Shown here one piece after another: positions 1 through 8,137 of a DNA stretch of 64,000 nt. Numbering within the stretch: position 1 is the stretch's first letter; each line of letters begins with the position of its first letter. A program made the translations under genes and the position numbers. The stretch spans positions 682,001-746,000 of the forward strand of contig NZ_JAGSPB010000001.1 in NCBI RefSeq assembly GCF_019204025.1, given 5' to 3'. This DNA comes from Erythrobacter ani (GTDB taxonomy: Bacteria; Pseudomonadota; Alphaproteobacteria; Sphingomonadales; Sphingomonadaceae). The notes under the pieces are model-generated. The model saw only the letters and a list, made by a program, of their open reading frames with translations. It had not been told where the DNA came from and did not search any database.

Positions 1-78
1 ATCGCCCTTTACTGGCTTTCAAAAAGCTCCGCCGTAAAGCAGGACGGCATCGACCTGCCTGAGGGGCGCAGCTTCTAG
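1..78 (+). CDS. C-terminal end of an unidentified protein (partial)
   Basis: An open frame enters from the left edge and stops with TAG at 76-78, giving 25 residues that end in DLPEGRSF. The tail (LYWLSKSSAV...IDLPEG) vaguely resembles the C-terminus of Gfo/Idh/MocA oxidoreductases, but it is too short to assign. Its stop overlaps the stop of the convergent acyl-CoA dehydrogenase in a CTAG palindrome. That arrangement recurs in this genome and is the main support for a real gene end. Confidence 0.4.
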   Translation: MALYWLSKSSAVKQDGIDLPEGRSF

Positions 79-1361
79 CCCATCGTCCCCTTCTTCGGCC
101 CGAGATACCCGAACAGGTAGGCCGCCACTTTCCGCATCTGGATTTCTTCGGAGCCCTCCGTGATCCGATAGCGGCGGTGATGGCGGTAGATGTGCTCGAA
201 CGGTTTGTGCCGTGAATAGCCGATTCCGCCATGCACCTGCATCGCGCGGTCGGCGGCTTCGCACACCAGCCGGTTCGCCCAGTAATTGCACATCGAGACC
301 TTGTCGGAGATCGTGCGCTCGATCTCTTCGTGTGGCATGTTGTCCATCTCCCACGCGGTCTTGAGGATCAGCAGGCGCAGCATCTCGCACTGTGTGGCGA
401 GCTCGACCATTGGGAACTGGATCGCCTGGTTCTTCGACAGCGCCTCGCCAAAAGGTTTGCGGGTCCGCGCATATCTAACGCTCTCATCGACGCAGAATTG
501 CGCCGCGCCGCAGCTCGACGCCGCCTGCCGGATGCGGTTCTGGTGGACAAAGCTCTGCGCCAGCGCAAGGCCGCGCCCTTCGACGCCTAGAATCGCGCTG
601 TCAGGCACCCAGACGTCCTTGATCGAGAGGCGCGGATGGTCGGTGGGCATGTTGAAGGTCCACATCCATTCCTCGATCTCCAGGCCTTCGGTCGGATTGG
701 GGACGAGGAGGCAGGTGATCCCGCTCGCATCGCCCGCTTCACCGGACGTGCGACAGAACATCGCGCAATGGGTCGCGACATGCATGCCGGTGATCCACAT
801 CTTCTCCCCGTTGATGAGCCAGCCATCGATGCCGTCGCGGGTCTCGCGCACCGCGCGGGTTTCCATGTGGGTTGCATCAGAGCCGTGATGTGGTTCTGTG
901 AGGCCAAAGGCGACGCGGCGCGTGCGTTCAAATCCGCCGAGAATGAATTCCTGCTTTTGCTTCTCTGTCCCCCACTGATCGAACATCGCGACGAAGGGGA
1001 AGTTACCGACGATCGAATGCTCGTTCTGGAGGTCGTTGTGGAGGCCAAGGCCCTTGCGAGCGAAATGGTCGCGTACCACCGCCATCCAGAGGTTCGACCC
1101 GTCCTTGCCACCGTACTTTTTCGGCGCTGAAAACCGCCAGTGTCCGGCCTTGTCGGCACGCCGCGTGGCTTCCTTGAGCAGCTCCTCCCACTCCTCGCGC
1201 GGCAATCCGCCCGCCTCGAAATTCGTCCGCGCGTATTCGCGGCGGTGGTCGAAGAAACGGATATTGTCGTCCTGCTGTTCAAGCGGCTTGATCTCGGCCT
1301 CGATGAAAGCGTCGAGCTCGTCGAGATACGCCTGCAGGTCGGCGGGAATTGCAAAGTCCAT
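75..1361 (-). CDS. acyl-CoA dehydrogenase family protein
   Basis: This 428-residue FAD-dependent acyl-CoA dehydrogenase would form a 2,3-double bond in an acyl-CoA thioester. Visible family marks are the GLTEPHHGSDAT flavin/substrate loop in the middle and, near the C-terminus, the AMQVHGGIGYS motif and TEGSEEIQMR, which carries the expected catalytic Glu. I chose the ATG at 1361 because AGAGGTGA lies just upstream; an upstream in-frame GTG/ATG region would overlap the preceding gene. The start lies 2 bp after the stop of the APH-DUF6285 gene, so the two are co-transcribed. APH-like kinases next to acyl-CoA dehydrogenases (ACAD10/11 arrangement) are known. The acyl substrate is unknown. Confidence 0.9.
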   Translation of the reverse strand: MDFAIPADLQAYLDELDAFIEAEIKPLEQQDDNIRFFDHRREYARTNFEAGGLPREEWEELLKEATRRADKAGHWRFSAPKKYGGKDGSNLWMAVVRDHFARKGLGLHNDLQNEHSIVGNFPFVAMFDQWGTEKQKQEFILGGFERTRRVAFGLTEPHHGSDATHMETRAVRETRDGIDGWLINGEKMWITGMHVATHCAMFCRTSGEAGDASGITCLLVPNPTEGLEIEEWMWTFNMPTDHPRLSIKDVWVPDSAILGVEGRGLALAQSFVHQNRIRQAASSCGAAQFCVDESVRYARTRKPFGEALSKNQAIQFPMVELATQCEMLRLLILKTAWEMDNMPHEEIERTISDKVSMCNYWANRLVCEAADRAMQVHGGIGYSRHKPFEHIYRHHRRYRITEGSEEIQMRKVAAYLFGYLGPKKGTMG

Positions 1362-1363
1362 TA

Positions 1364-2713
1364 TCAGGTCACCTCTGTAGATTTGCTCCAAAGCTCGCGT
1401 GCAACCGCAAGTGCGGGGTATTTGGGAGAGTCAGCCTCCAGCTTGTCCAAGGCGTCCCGCCGAAGTCGTGTGATGGCCGGATCGGTCATCATCTTGCGTC
1501 GGCCCGTCAGGAAATCCTCCGCCAGTTCGCGATCCGAGACTCTGGGCACGATTGCGTACTCACGGGCTAGCATGCCCAGCGCATTGCGAGCCACGGCGAG
1601 TTGGAAACGGTCATGGCCTTCAACCTTATCCTTGATTGTGCTGAGCCACTCCGCGACCGCCGTTGCAATCTCGCCGGTCTGAGCCTCGCCAAAATACAAT
1701 TCATTATTGGGAATACGTTCTTTCGGAACGATCCCATCGGCCAGCGCGTCCCCCTCCAGCAACATCAGCAAATCGAGTTCCTGCTCGCTGGTCCGCCTTG
1801 AGATCACCACCCGCTCCAGCATCCGGTCCTCGCCGCTGCGCCAGTATTTCGCCATTTTGAGGCAGCCGAGCGCCCACCATACGGTGCGGTGGATCAGCCA
1901 ATAGCGGAAGCGCTTGGCGTCGACTTTCATGCCCGCCTCGGCTTCGTAAGCGGCGAAGTAGTCCTCAAGTCTCCCCAGGCCCAATGCAGGCCTGTCGTAG
2001 CGGTGGAACCGCCACACCGCCATGCAGCCAAAGGCAAGGTCCTCGTGCCGGTCGCCGAAATGCGCCAGCTCCCAATCGAGCACGCCGGTGAGCTTGCCTG
2101 GCTGCGCGAGCAGGTTGCCCATACGGTAATCGCCATGGACCAGCACCGGCTCGACCGGCTTGGGGCAATTGTCCTCCATCCACTTGAGTCCGAGAGCGAT
2201 GATCGGCCTGTCGCCGCCCGCTTCATCGAATTGCTGGCGCAGATCGGCGATAGCCTCCCGGTAGTCCATCACCGGCACCGCGTCCGGCACATCTTCGCGC
2301 CCAAGCGAGTGGATGCGAGCCAGATCGCGCGCCGCCTGCTTCAACAAGGTGTCGGCATCGTCGAATTGCAGAATCTCCCTGGGGTTCGGCGTCCCGGGAA
2401 GCGCCTGCATCACGAACCCGGAGCCGATACCGTCTTCCGGTTCGAGTTCCACGACGACCCGAGGGGCTGTAACGCCTGCCGCATGCGCCGCGCGGATCAC
2501 AGCTGCTTCAACAGCGTGACCGTAAGGGCGATCTTCCATGAATTCGAGGCTCGGCGCGCGGCGCAGCACGAAGGCTTCCGCCCCACACGAAAACCGCCAG
2601 CTTTCCATCGTCGCGCCGCCGGTCAGACGGTGGAGCCCCTCAGGCGCGGTCAACCCGGCTCGCGCGCAAGCCCGCGCCAATCCTCCGATCAAGTCCTCAG
2701 GCGTAGCCGCCAT
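1364..2713 (-). CDS. APH-type phosphotransferase fused to DUF6285
   Basis: The first ~330 residues are an aminoglycoside-phosphotransferase-like kinase. It has the catalytic loop HGDYRMGN at about 193-200 and the metal-binding DWE at about 213-215. The last ~110 residues look like DUF6285, a helical domain often encoded as a separate protein beside ACAD/APH pairs (from memory of the family; a domain search would settle it). In the ACAD10/11 type, the kinase phosphorylates 4-hydroxyacyl-CoA before dehydrogenation, so antibiotic resistance is an unlikely role here. The start has a strong ribosome site (GGAGAGAAGG). The gene is the first of a two-gene operon with the acyl-CoA dehydrogenase. The fusion is the unusual feature. 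Confidence 0.85.
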   Translation of the reverse strand: MAATPEDLIGGLARACARAGLTAPEGLHRLTGGATMESWRFSCGAEAFVLRRAPSLEFMEDRPYGHAVEAAVIRAAHAAGVTAPRVVVELEPEDGIGSGFVMQALPGTPNPREILQFDDADTLLKQAARDLARIHSLGREDVPDAVPVMDYREAIADLRQQFDEAGGDRPIIALGLKWMEDNCPKPVEPVLVHGDYRMGNLLAQPGKLTGVLDWELAHFGDRHEDLAFGCMAVWRFHRYDRPALGLGRLEDYFAAYEAEAGMKVDAKRFRYWLIHRTVWWALGCLKMAKYWRSGEDRMLERVVISRRTSEQELDLLMLLEGDALADGIVPKERIPNNELYFGEAQTGEIATAVAEWLSTIKDKVEGHDRFQLAVARNALGMLAREYAIVPRVSDRELAEDFLTGRRKMMTDPAITRLRRDALDKLEADSPKYPALAVARELWSKSTEVT

Positions 2714-2805
2714 CGCTTCCTTCTCTCCTCATTCGCTGGCATGAGTGCCCCGGAACGCTGCCAATGGGCAAGCCAACAAATGCCAGTTTCGAAACGGGAA
2801 CACAG

Positions 2806-4160
2806 ATGAAGAAACGCCATATCGCTCTCGCCGCGCTTGCCGTGGTCGGTATCGGAGCCGGGACCGCAGCCTATGTTGCGACACCGACAGTGCACGAAGG
2901 TGCGCCAGGCGAAACCCCAGAACTGGGGCGCTTTGGCGAATATTCGATCGGCACGCAGGAGCTGACGGTCGCAATGCCGGATCGCGTAACTTTCAGCAAA
3001 ATAGGCATGGCCACCGGCGCGACCGACTCCGAAACGCGCAAATTGAAGGTGCGGATCTATTACCCGGCAGAAGCGCCTTCGGTGGCCCCGCCGATCACCT
3101 ACACACACACACGATGCAGCCGCCCAATATGGAGCCGGTGACATTCGAGTATGAAGGGCGCGCTCATCCAGACGCGCCGGCTTTGCGAGCCGAACAGTTC
3201 GGCGGAAAGCTTCCGCTGGTCATCATGTCGCATGGCTTCAACGGGTGGAGCACCCAGTTCAGCACCTTGGCAGAGCACATCGCCTCGCGCGGCTATGTCG
3301 TGGCGTCGATCGACCATGCCGACCGCAAGCTGGAGGGCGCGACCGATTTCATCCACTCCTTCGCCAACGTGCTTGCGAGCCGGTCGCTCGATCAGCGGCA
3401 GGTCATTTCTCAGATCCTCTCGAGTGCGGACGCAAATCAAACCGGGCCGTATGCGCTGATCGACACCGACAGGATCGGCCTGATCGGATATTCGATGGGC
3501 GGTTATGGAGCCATCGCGACAGCGGGCGGCGATTACGATTACGAAAGCGGAACCTTTGATACCGTCCCGGATGCCGCGCTTGAGCCTGTGCGCGCTTCCG
3601 CCAGCGAAGATGCGGGAATCGATGCGCTGATCGCATTTGCTCCTTGGGGCGGCGCGCCGGATAACCGCGTATGGAGCGCCGATACATTGGCGCAGGTCAC
3701 AGCGCCGGTGCTGATCGTGGCCGGGAACCAGGACGACGTGTCCGGATTCGACAACGGGATCAGCTGGATTTTCGATTCCATGACGGGAACCGATCGCCGG
3801 ATGCTGGTGTTCCGCGAGGCTCGTCACAATATCGTAGGCAATGCCTTCCAGCAGTCCACGGACGTGCCGTTTCAGGCCATCGAATTCGTGAACGAACCTG
3901 TCTGGCGGCAGGATCGGATCAACGGTATCAACCAGCATTTCGTTGCCGCGTTTCTCGATCTGCACCTCAAGGGGGACGCCGCCAAAGCCGCCTATCTCGA
4001 TGTGCCAACGCAGAACTCGAATGACAGCCAGTGGGAAACATCTTTTGGCGAACAGCTCAACGGCAAACTCGCTGGCGATGATGAGCCGGAGCATTGGCGC
4101 GGTTTTCAACGCCGCTGGGCACTCGGCCTCGACATGTACAGCACAATGGCAGGCGAATAG
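2806..4160 (+). pseudogene. secreted alpha/beta hydrolase (PAF-acetylhydrolase/chlorophyllase-like), frameshifted
   Basis: The N-terminal ~98 codons, from ATG 2806, encode a signal peptide (MKKRHIALAALAVV...) and a VRIYYPAE strand, then reach a stop at 3139-3141. The rest of the protein continues in another frame from about 3113, with SHGFNGW, the nucleophile elbow GYSMGG and a late RHNIVG histidine. The break is at an (AC)6 tract at 3101-3112. Removing one AC unit restores a single 450-residue frame, exactly 451 codons with the stop. This is therefore a +2 nt slippage, a sequencing error, or a phase-variable switch. ATG 3113 could restart translation but would give a protein with no signal peptide. 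A terminator follows. Confidence 0.8.
3101..3112 (+). repeat. (AC)6 dinucleotide tract at the frameshift
   Basis: Six AC units lie at the exact point where the hydrolase frame breaks. Five units would keep the gene in frame. Short dinucleotide tracts inside coding sequence are classic slipped-strand mutation sites. Confidence 0.85.
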
Positions 4161-4181
4161 AGCGGCATTCCCACCACCACG

Positions 4182-4215
4182 AAAAAGGCCGCCCCGTTTC
4201 CGGAGCGGCCCTTTT
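4182..4215. terminator. bidirectional rho-independent terminator
   Basis: A ten-pair stem with one C-A mismatch (4187-4196 with 4201-4210, loop TTTC) is flanked by AAAAA on the left and CTTTT on the right. It therefore reads as a terminator on both strands. It sits between the convergent hydrolase (+) and aldehyde dehydrogenase (-). Confidence 0.85.
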
Positions 4216-4236
4216 GATTATTCATGAATGTCGAGC

Positions 4237-5664
4237 TTAGGCCGGGACGTTGTCTTTCTTCACCGTAATGACCTGGGGATAGGTGAATTCCTTCAAACCT
4301 TCCGTGCCGTATTCCGCCCCGAAGCCCGATTGCTTGTGCCCGCCAAAAGGCGCGAAGGGCGACAGGTGCAGGAACTCGTTGACCCAGACAGTACCCGTTT
4401 CCAGCTGCTCTGCGATTTCAACACCCTTTTCAGGGTTTGCAGTCCAGACTGCACCCGCAAGACCGTATTCCGAATTGTTCGCTTTCGCGATGACTTCCTC
4501 TTCGGAGGAAAACTTCATCAGCGGCATGACCGGGCCGAATTGTTCCTCCGCCACGATACGCGCGTCTTCAGGCGGATTGTCGAGGATCGTGAGCGGCACG
4601 AAATATCCACTGCCCGATGGGTCGGCGTCGCCGCCGAGCAGGAACTTGTAGCCATTGTCCTTGGCATCCTGGATCAGCTCCAGCACGCGGTCGTACTGTT
4701 TCTTGTTCTGGATCGGGCCAACGCCGGTGCCCTGCTGCGCGCCGTCTCCGACTTTAACGTTCTTCGCGTATTCGGCGATGGCTTCGGACAATTCGTCGTA
4801 GATGTCCTCGTGAATATAGACGCGCTTGGCGGCGATGCAGATCTGGCCAGCGTTCGAAAAGCTTGACCAGAACAATTGTTCGGCGACCTTTTTCGGATCG
4901 GCATCGGGCAGCACGATGGAGGCATCGTTGCCGCCCAGTTCCAGCGTGATCCGTTTCAGGTCAGCGCTGGCCCCTTCCATGATCTTCTTGCCCGTGGCTG
5001 TCGATCCGGTGAAGGTGATCTTGTCGATGTCGGGATGCGCCGTAATCATCGGCCCAAGATCGTCTTCGCCCGTAATGATGTTGACGACGCCCGCAGGCAC
5101 CTTGTCCGCGATCAGTTCGGCGATGCGAAGCGTGGTAAGCGGGGTGAAGGGCGAAGGTTTCAGGATAATGGTGCAACCTGAAAGCATGGCCGGTACGATT
5201 TTCTGGATCGCCATCATCACCGGGAAGTTCCACGGCACGATGCCGCCGACCACACCGACAGGTACGCGGCGGTGGCGGGAAAGGCGCGTGTCATCGTCCT
5301 GAATGATCTCGTCTTCCAGCTCGAGCGTAGCCTGCGCCGCCGAAATCCCGGCCGCGCCGTAAATTTCCTGCTGGGCTTGCTGATGCGGTTTGCCCTGTTC
5401 GGATGTCAGGAGGCGATAAAGCTCGTCGGCATTTTCCTTGATCGCGCCCGATACCGCCATGATCGCCTCACGGCGCTTTTCGATGGGGGTTTTCTTCCAC
5501 GTCTTGAACGCGGCACGCGCGGCGGCGACAGCCTTGTCGAGTTCATCCTTGCCGCAGGATGGAACCTGTCCGATCACTTCTTCCGTGGCCGGGTTGACGA
5601 CATCCAGCCATTGGCCGGTGTCCACCATCTCGCCGTTGATCAGGTTCTTGTACTGGGTGACCAT
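4237..5664 (-). CDS. aldehyde dehydrogenase, NAD(P)+ dependent
   Basis: This 475-residue soluble aldehyde dehydrogenase has the full catalytic set: Asn146 in PWNF, Lys169, Glu242 in LELGG, and Cys276 in NAGQICIAAKR. It oxidises an aldehyde to the acid; the substrate cannot be told from sequence. ATG 5664 is preceded by AGAGGA. A longer frame reaching 5724 would run into the divergent promoter and lacks a ribosome site. It diverges from the glutathione transferase across a 192-bp region with an inverted repeat, so the two may share control. Confidence 0.92.
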   Translation of the reverse strand: MVTQYKNLINGEMVDTGQWLDVVNPATEEVIGQVPSCGKDELDKAVAAARAAFKTWKKTPIEKRREAIMAVSGAIKENADELYRLLTSEQGKPHQQAQQEIYGAAGISAAQATLELEDEIIQDDDTRLSRHRRVPVGVVGGIVPWNFPVMMAIQKIVPAMLSGCTIILKPSPFTPLTTLRIAELIADKVPAGVVNIITGEDDLGPMITAHPDIDKITFTGSTATGKKIMEGASADLKRITLELGGNDASIVLPDADPKKVAEQLFWSSFSNAGQICIAAKRVYIHEDIYDELSEAIAEYAKNVKVGDGAQQGTGVGPIQNKKQYDRVLELIQDAKDNGYKFLLGGDADPSGSGYFVPLTILDNPPEDARIVAEEQFGPVMPLMKFSSEEEVIAKANNSEYGLAGAVWTANPEKGVEIAEQLETGTVWVNEFLHLSPFAPFGGHKQSGFGAEYGTEGLKEFTYPQVITVKKDNVPA

Positions 5665-5791
5665 GTCTAAATCCTCTCTCGAATTGCGTAAGCGCGATTT
5701 CCTCTTGGCACAGAAGGTGGCCATTCACAGGGAGAAATCAATCGGGAATTACGAAGCGATCTTACAGCCTGCGATGAACGGTATCGCCTAT

Positions 5792-5824
5792 CAGTTGCGC
5801 CATACCAGTTGCTTTGCGCAACCT
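5792..5824. promoter_or_regulatory. inverted/direct repeat in the aldehyde dehydrogenase-GST divergent promoter
   Basis: CAGTTGC occurs at 5792-5798 and again at 5806-5812, and its inverse GCAAC(CTG) lies at 5818-5822. GTTGCGC (5794-5800) pairs exactly with GCGCAAC (5816-5822). The spacing is like that of a dimeric helix-turn-helix operator. No regulator gene is adjacent, so the binding protein is unknown. Confidence 0.4.
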
Positions 5825-5856
5825 GAAGTTTAAGCAGTGTGCAACAGGAGAGAACC

Positions 5857-6561
5857 ATGACCGATTCACAAGCAGACCTCGTACTCTATGGCAGCCCGGT
5901 TTCGCCTTTCGTGCGCAAAGTATCCGCAGTGTGCCTTGAAAAAGAAGTCGATTTCGATGTCGAGCCGGTCGACGTGTTCAACCCGCCGCAATGGTTTCGC
6001 GACATCTCTCCGATGAAACGCATCCCTGTCATGCGTGATCGCTCGATTGCGGAGGATGGAACAGCCGGAACGATCCCGGACAGCTCGGCAATCTGCGCCT
6101 ATATCGAAAAGAAGCATCCTTCCCCTGCGCTGTACCCCGAGAACGCTTTTGCCCATGGACGCGCGCTGTTTATCGAGGAATTTGCCGACACCAACCTCGC
6201 CGCATCGGGCGGGCTTGGAATATTCCGGCCGATCTTCTTCGCGGTGACCCAAGGCAAGGAGCCCGATCTCGACAAGGCGCGCGGGACATGGGCGGAGCAA
6301 TTGCCACCGATCCTCACGTATCTCGACACAACATTGGGTGATGAGGAATTCTTCGCGGGCGGACAGCTGTCCATCGCGGACATCACGGTCGCCTGCGTGT
6401 TCATGCAGATCTCGCTCGTTGCCGAAACTCCGCTGGATGATTATCCCGCACTTGCCGCGCATTTCGAACGCATGAAAGCGCGGCCTTCGATCGCAGGTCC
6501 CTTCGCCAAAGCGGACGGCTTTATCCGCAAGGCCTTGCCCGAGCGCTTCGACCTGACCTAA
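5857..6561 (+). CDS. glutathione S-transferase family protein
   Basis: This is a 234-residue two-domain GST. The N-terminal thioredoxin-like half begins LYGSPVSPFVRKV, with Ser in the usual active-site region. IPDSSAICAYIE is the glutathione-binding proline/ESxAI region, and the C-terminal helical half contains LSIADITVA, the family N-capping motif. ATG 5857 follows CAGGAG with good spacing; the GTG at 5839 lacks a site. GSTs in such settings act on electrophilic intermediates or give stress protection. It diverges from the aldehyde dehydrogenase and is 40 bp upstream of the phosphorylase gene. Confidence 0.9.
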   Translation: MTDSQADLVLYGSPVSPFVRKVSAVCLEKEVDFDVEPVDVFNPPQWFRDISPMKRIPVMRDRSIAEDGTAGTIPDSSAICAYIEKKHPSPALYPENAFAHGRALFIEEFADTNLAASGGLGIFRPIFFAVTQGKEPDLDKARGTWAEQLPPILTYLDTTLGDEEFFAGGQLSIADITVACVFMQISLVAETPLDDYPALAAHFERMKARPSIAGPFAKADGFIRKALPERFDLT

Positions 6562-6601
6562 GGCCGAACGACTTCAAGTATCTGACGGGGCACGCACACA
6601 C

Positions 6602-7489
6602 ATGGCGAGCGAATGGTGTATCGGGATCATCGGCGGGTCGGGCCTGTACAATATCGAAGGTCTCGAAGACGAACAATGGATCGCAATCGACACCCCGTGG
6701 GGTGAGCCATCCGACGAGATATTATGCGGCCGCATCGGCGATGTGAAAGTGCGGTTCCTGCCGCGCCATGGCCGGGGCCATCCGATCAGCCCCACCGAGC
6801 TTAATTCGCGCGCAAATGTCGATGCCCTGAAACGCGCCGGTTGCACCGATATCCTTGCGATCTCTGCCGTCGGCAGCCTGCGCGAAGAAATCGAACCGGG
6901 GCGTTTCGCCGTGGTCGAACAATTCATCGATCGCACGGTGAAGCGCGAAAGCACCTATTTTACTAGCGGCCTCGTGACCCACGTCTCCATGGCCGATCCC
7001 GTCTGCCCGCGCCTGTCGGAAATGGCGGCGAAAGCGATTTCCGCCTGCAGGGGTAAGGTCGCCGTCGGCGCGACCTATATCGCAATCGAAGGGCCGCAAT
7101 TCTCCAGCCGCGCCGAAAGCCGCCTCTATCGCCAATGGGGCGCGGACGTGATCGGCATGACCGCCATGCCCGAGGCCAAACTCGCGCGCGAAGCCGAACT
7201 GCCCTACGCGCTGATCGGAATGGCGACCGACTACGATTGCTGGCGCGTCGATGAAAACGGGGTTGGCGAGGCGGTCAATGTCGCGCAGGTCATCGCTCAG
7301 ATGGAGGCCAATGGCGAACTCGCCCGCGAAACGGTCGCGAAATTCATCTCCAGCCTGCCGAAAAAACGCAAAGCCTCACAAATCGATACGGCTCTCGATG
7401 ATGCCGTTATCACCGCACCCGATGAACACGATCCCGAATTGCTGGCAAAGCTGGGAGCGATCGCAGGACGATTGCTCGGCGAAGACTAA
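6602..7489 (+). CDS. mtnP: S-methyl-5'-thioadenosine phosphorylase
   Basis: This 295-residue trimeric MTAP/PNP-family phosphorylase cleaves methylthioadenosine to adenine and methylthioribose-1-phosphate in methionine salvage. Marks include the IIGGSGLY start, the RHGRGH phosphate site, AISAVGSL, IEGPQFSSRAES and GMTAMPEAKLAREAELPYA with the Asp-containing ATDYDCW loop. All are typical of MtnP. The ribosome site is weak (GGGG well upstream). Its stop overlaps that of the convergent isochorismatase gene. It looks like a housekeeping gene unrelated to the surrounding catabolic genes. Confidence 0.93.
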   Translation: MASEWCIGIIGGSGLYNIEGLEDEQWIAIDTPWGEPSDEILCGRIGDVKVRFLPRHGRGHPISPTELNSRANVDALKRAGCTDILAISAVGSLREEIEPGRFAVVEQFIDRTVKRESTYFTSGLVTHVSMADPVCPRLSEMAAKAISACRGKVAVGATYIAIEGPQFSSRAESRLYRQWGADVIGMTAMPEAKLAREAELPYALIGMATDYDCWRVDENGVGEAVNVAQVIAQMEANGELARETVAKFISSLPKKRKASQIDTALDDAVITAPDEHDPELLAKLGAIAGRLLGED

Positions 7490-8124
7490 TCCTTCGTGAG
7501 GCTCGCGAAGTGCTCGCATGCCTCGGCCAGACTTACCACGTCGCCGTATTTCGCATTCATGTCGAACAGGTTTGCGCGGTGGACGTTTTCATGGCGGTCG
7601 CCCACGGCCTCTTCGACGACGATGGGGATGAAGCCGTGCTGGCATGCATCGACGCAGGTGGCGCGTACGCAGCCACTGGTGGAAAGCCCCGATATAACAA
7701 GGCTGTCATGGCCTTGCGCAGTCAGGGTCGATCCGAGCGACGTACCGAAAAACGCACTGGCATATTGTTTGGAGATGACGAGCTCATCGTCGCTCGGCTC
7801 AAGGCCCGCAGGCCATGCGCCCAGCGGGTTCCCGCGCGCGAAGCTTGAAAGCGCACCGATTTTCTTCGCGAAAACACCGCCATCCCGCATGGAGGGGTGG
7901 AACTCGACATTGGTGTAAATCACCGGAACACCGGCAGCGCGCGCCGCATTGCGTAGCGCGATTGCTGCCGCAAGCGCCGGTTCGACATCCGCGAATAGCG
8001 GGCTGTCCGGCGCGAAATACGCCTCCACAAAATCAATCAGGATCAGGGCCGGGCGCTGCCCGAACCCTATCCTTCCTTCGAAGACGCCGGCGTAGTTGCT
8101 CTGTACGTCTTCGCTGCTCTCCAC
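7486..8124 (-). CDS. isochorismatase-family C-N hydrolase (N-carbamoylsarcosine amidase-like)
   Basis: This 212-residue cysteine hydrolase has all three catalytic residues: Asp31 (LILIDF), Lys119 (VISKQY) and Cys152 (STSGCVRAT). The STSGCVRAT form is common in N-carbamoylsarcosine amidases and related amide hydrolases. GTG 8124 is chosen because GGGGAG lies 8 nt upstream; the longer frame would start inside the TonB receptor gene. It is 13 bp downstream of that receptor, the last gene of the racemase-NTF2-NTF2-TonB operon. Together with hyuAB further right this suggests hydantoin or N-carbamoyl amino acid chemistry, which is inference. A second family member lies at 62128-62811. Confidence 0.88.
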   Translation of the reverse strand: MESSEDVQSNYAGVFEGRIGFGQRPALILIDFVEAYFAPDSPLFADVEPALAAAIALRNAARAAGVPVIYTNVEFHPSMRDGGVFAKKIGALSSFARGNPLGAWPAGLEPSDDELVISKQYASAFFGTSLGSTLTAQGHDSLVISGLSTSGCVRATCVDACQHGFIPIVVEEAVGDRHENVHRANLFDMNAKYGDVVSLAEACEHFASLTKD

Positions 8125-8137
8125 CCGAACGGCTCCC

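Noticed and set aside
1364-2713. Aminoglycoside resistance kinase
   Set aside because: The DUF6285 tail and coupling to an acyl-CoA dehydrogenase fit acyl-CoA metabolism instead.
3113-4160. The second part of the broken hydrolase as an independent gene from ATG 3113
   Set aside because: It lacks a ribosome site and the signal peptide. The preceding frame supplies exactly the missing N-terminus.
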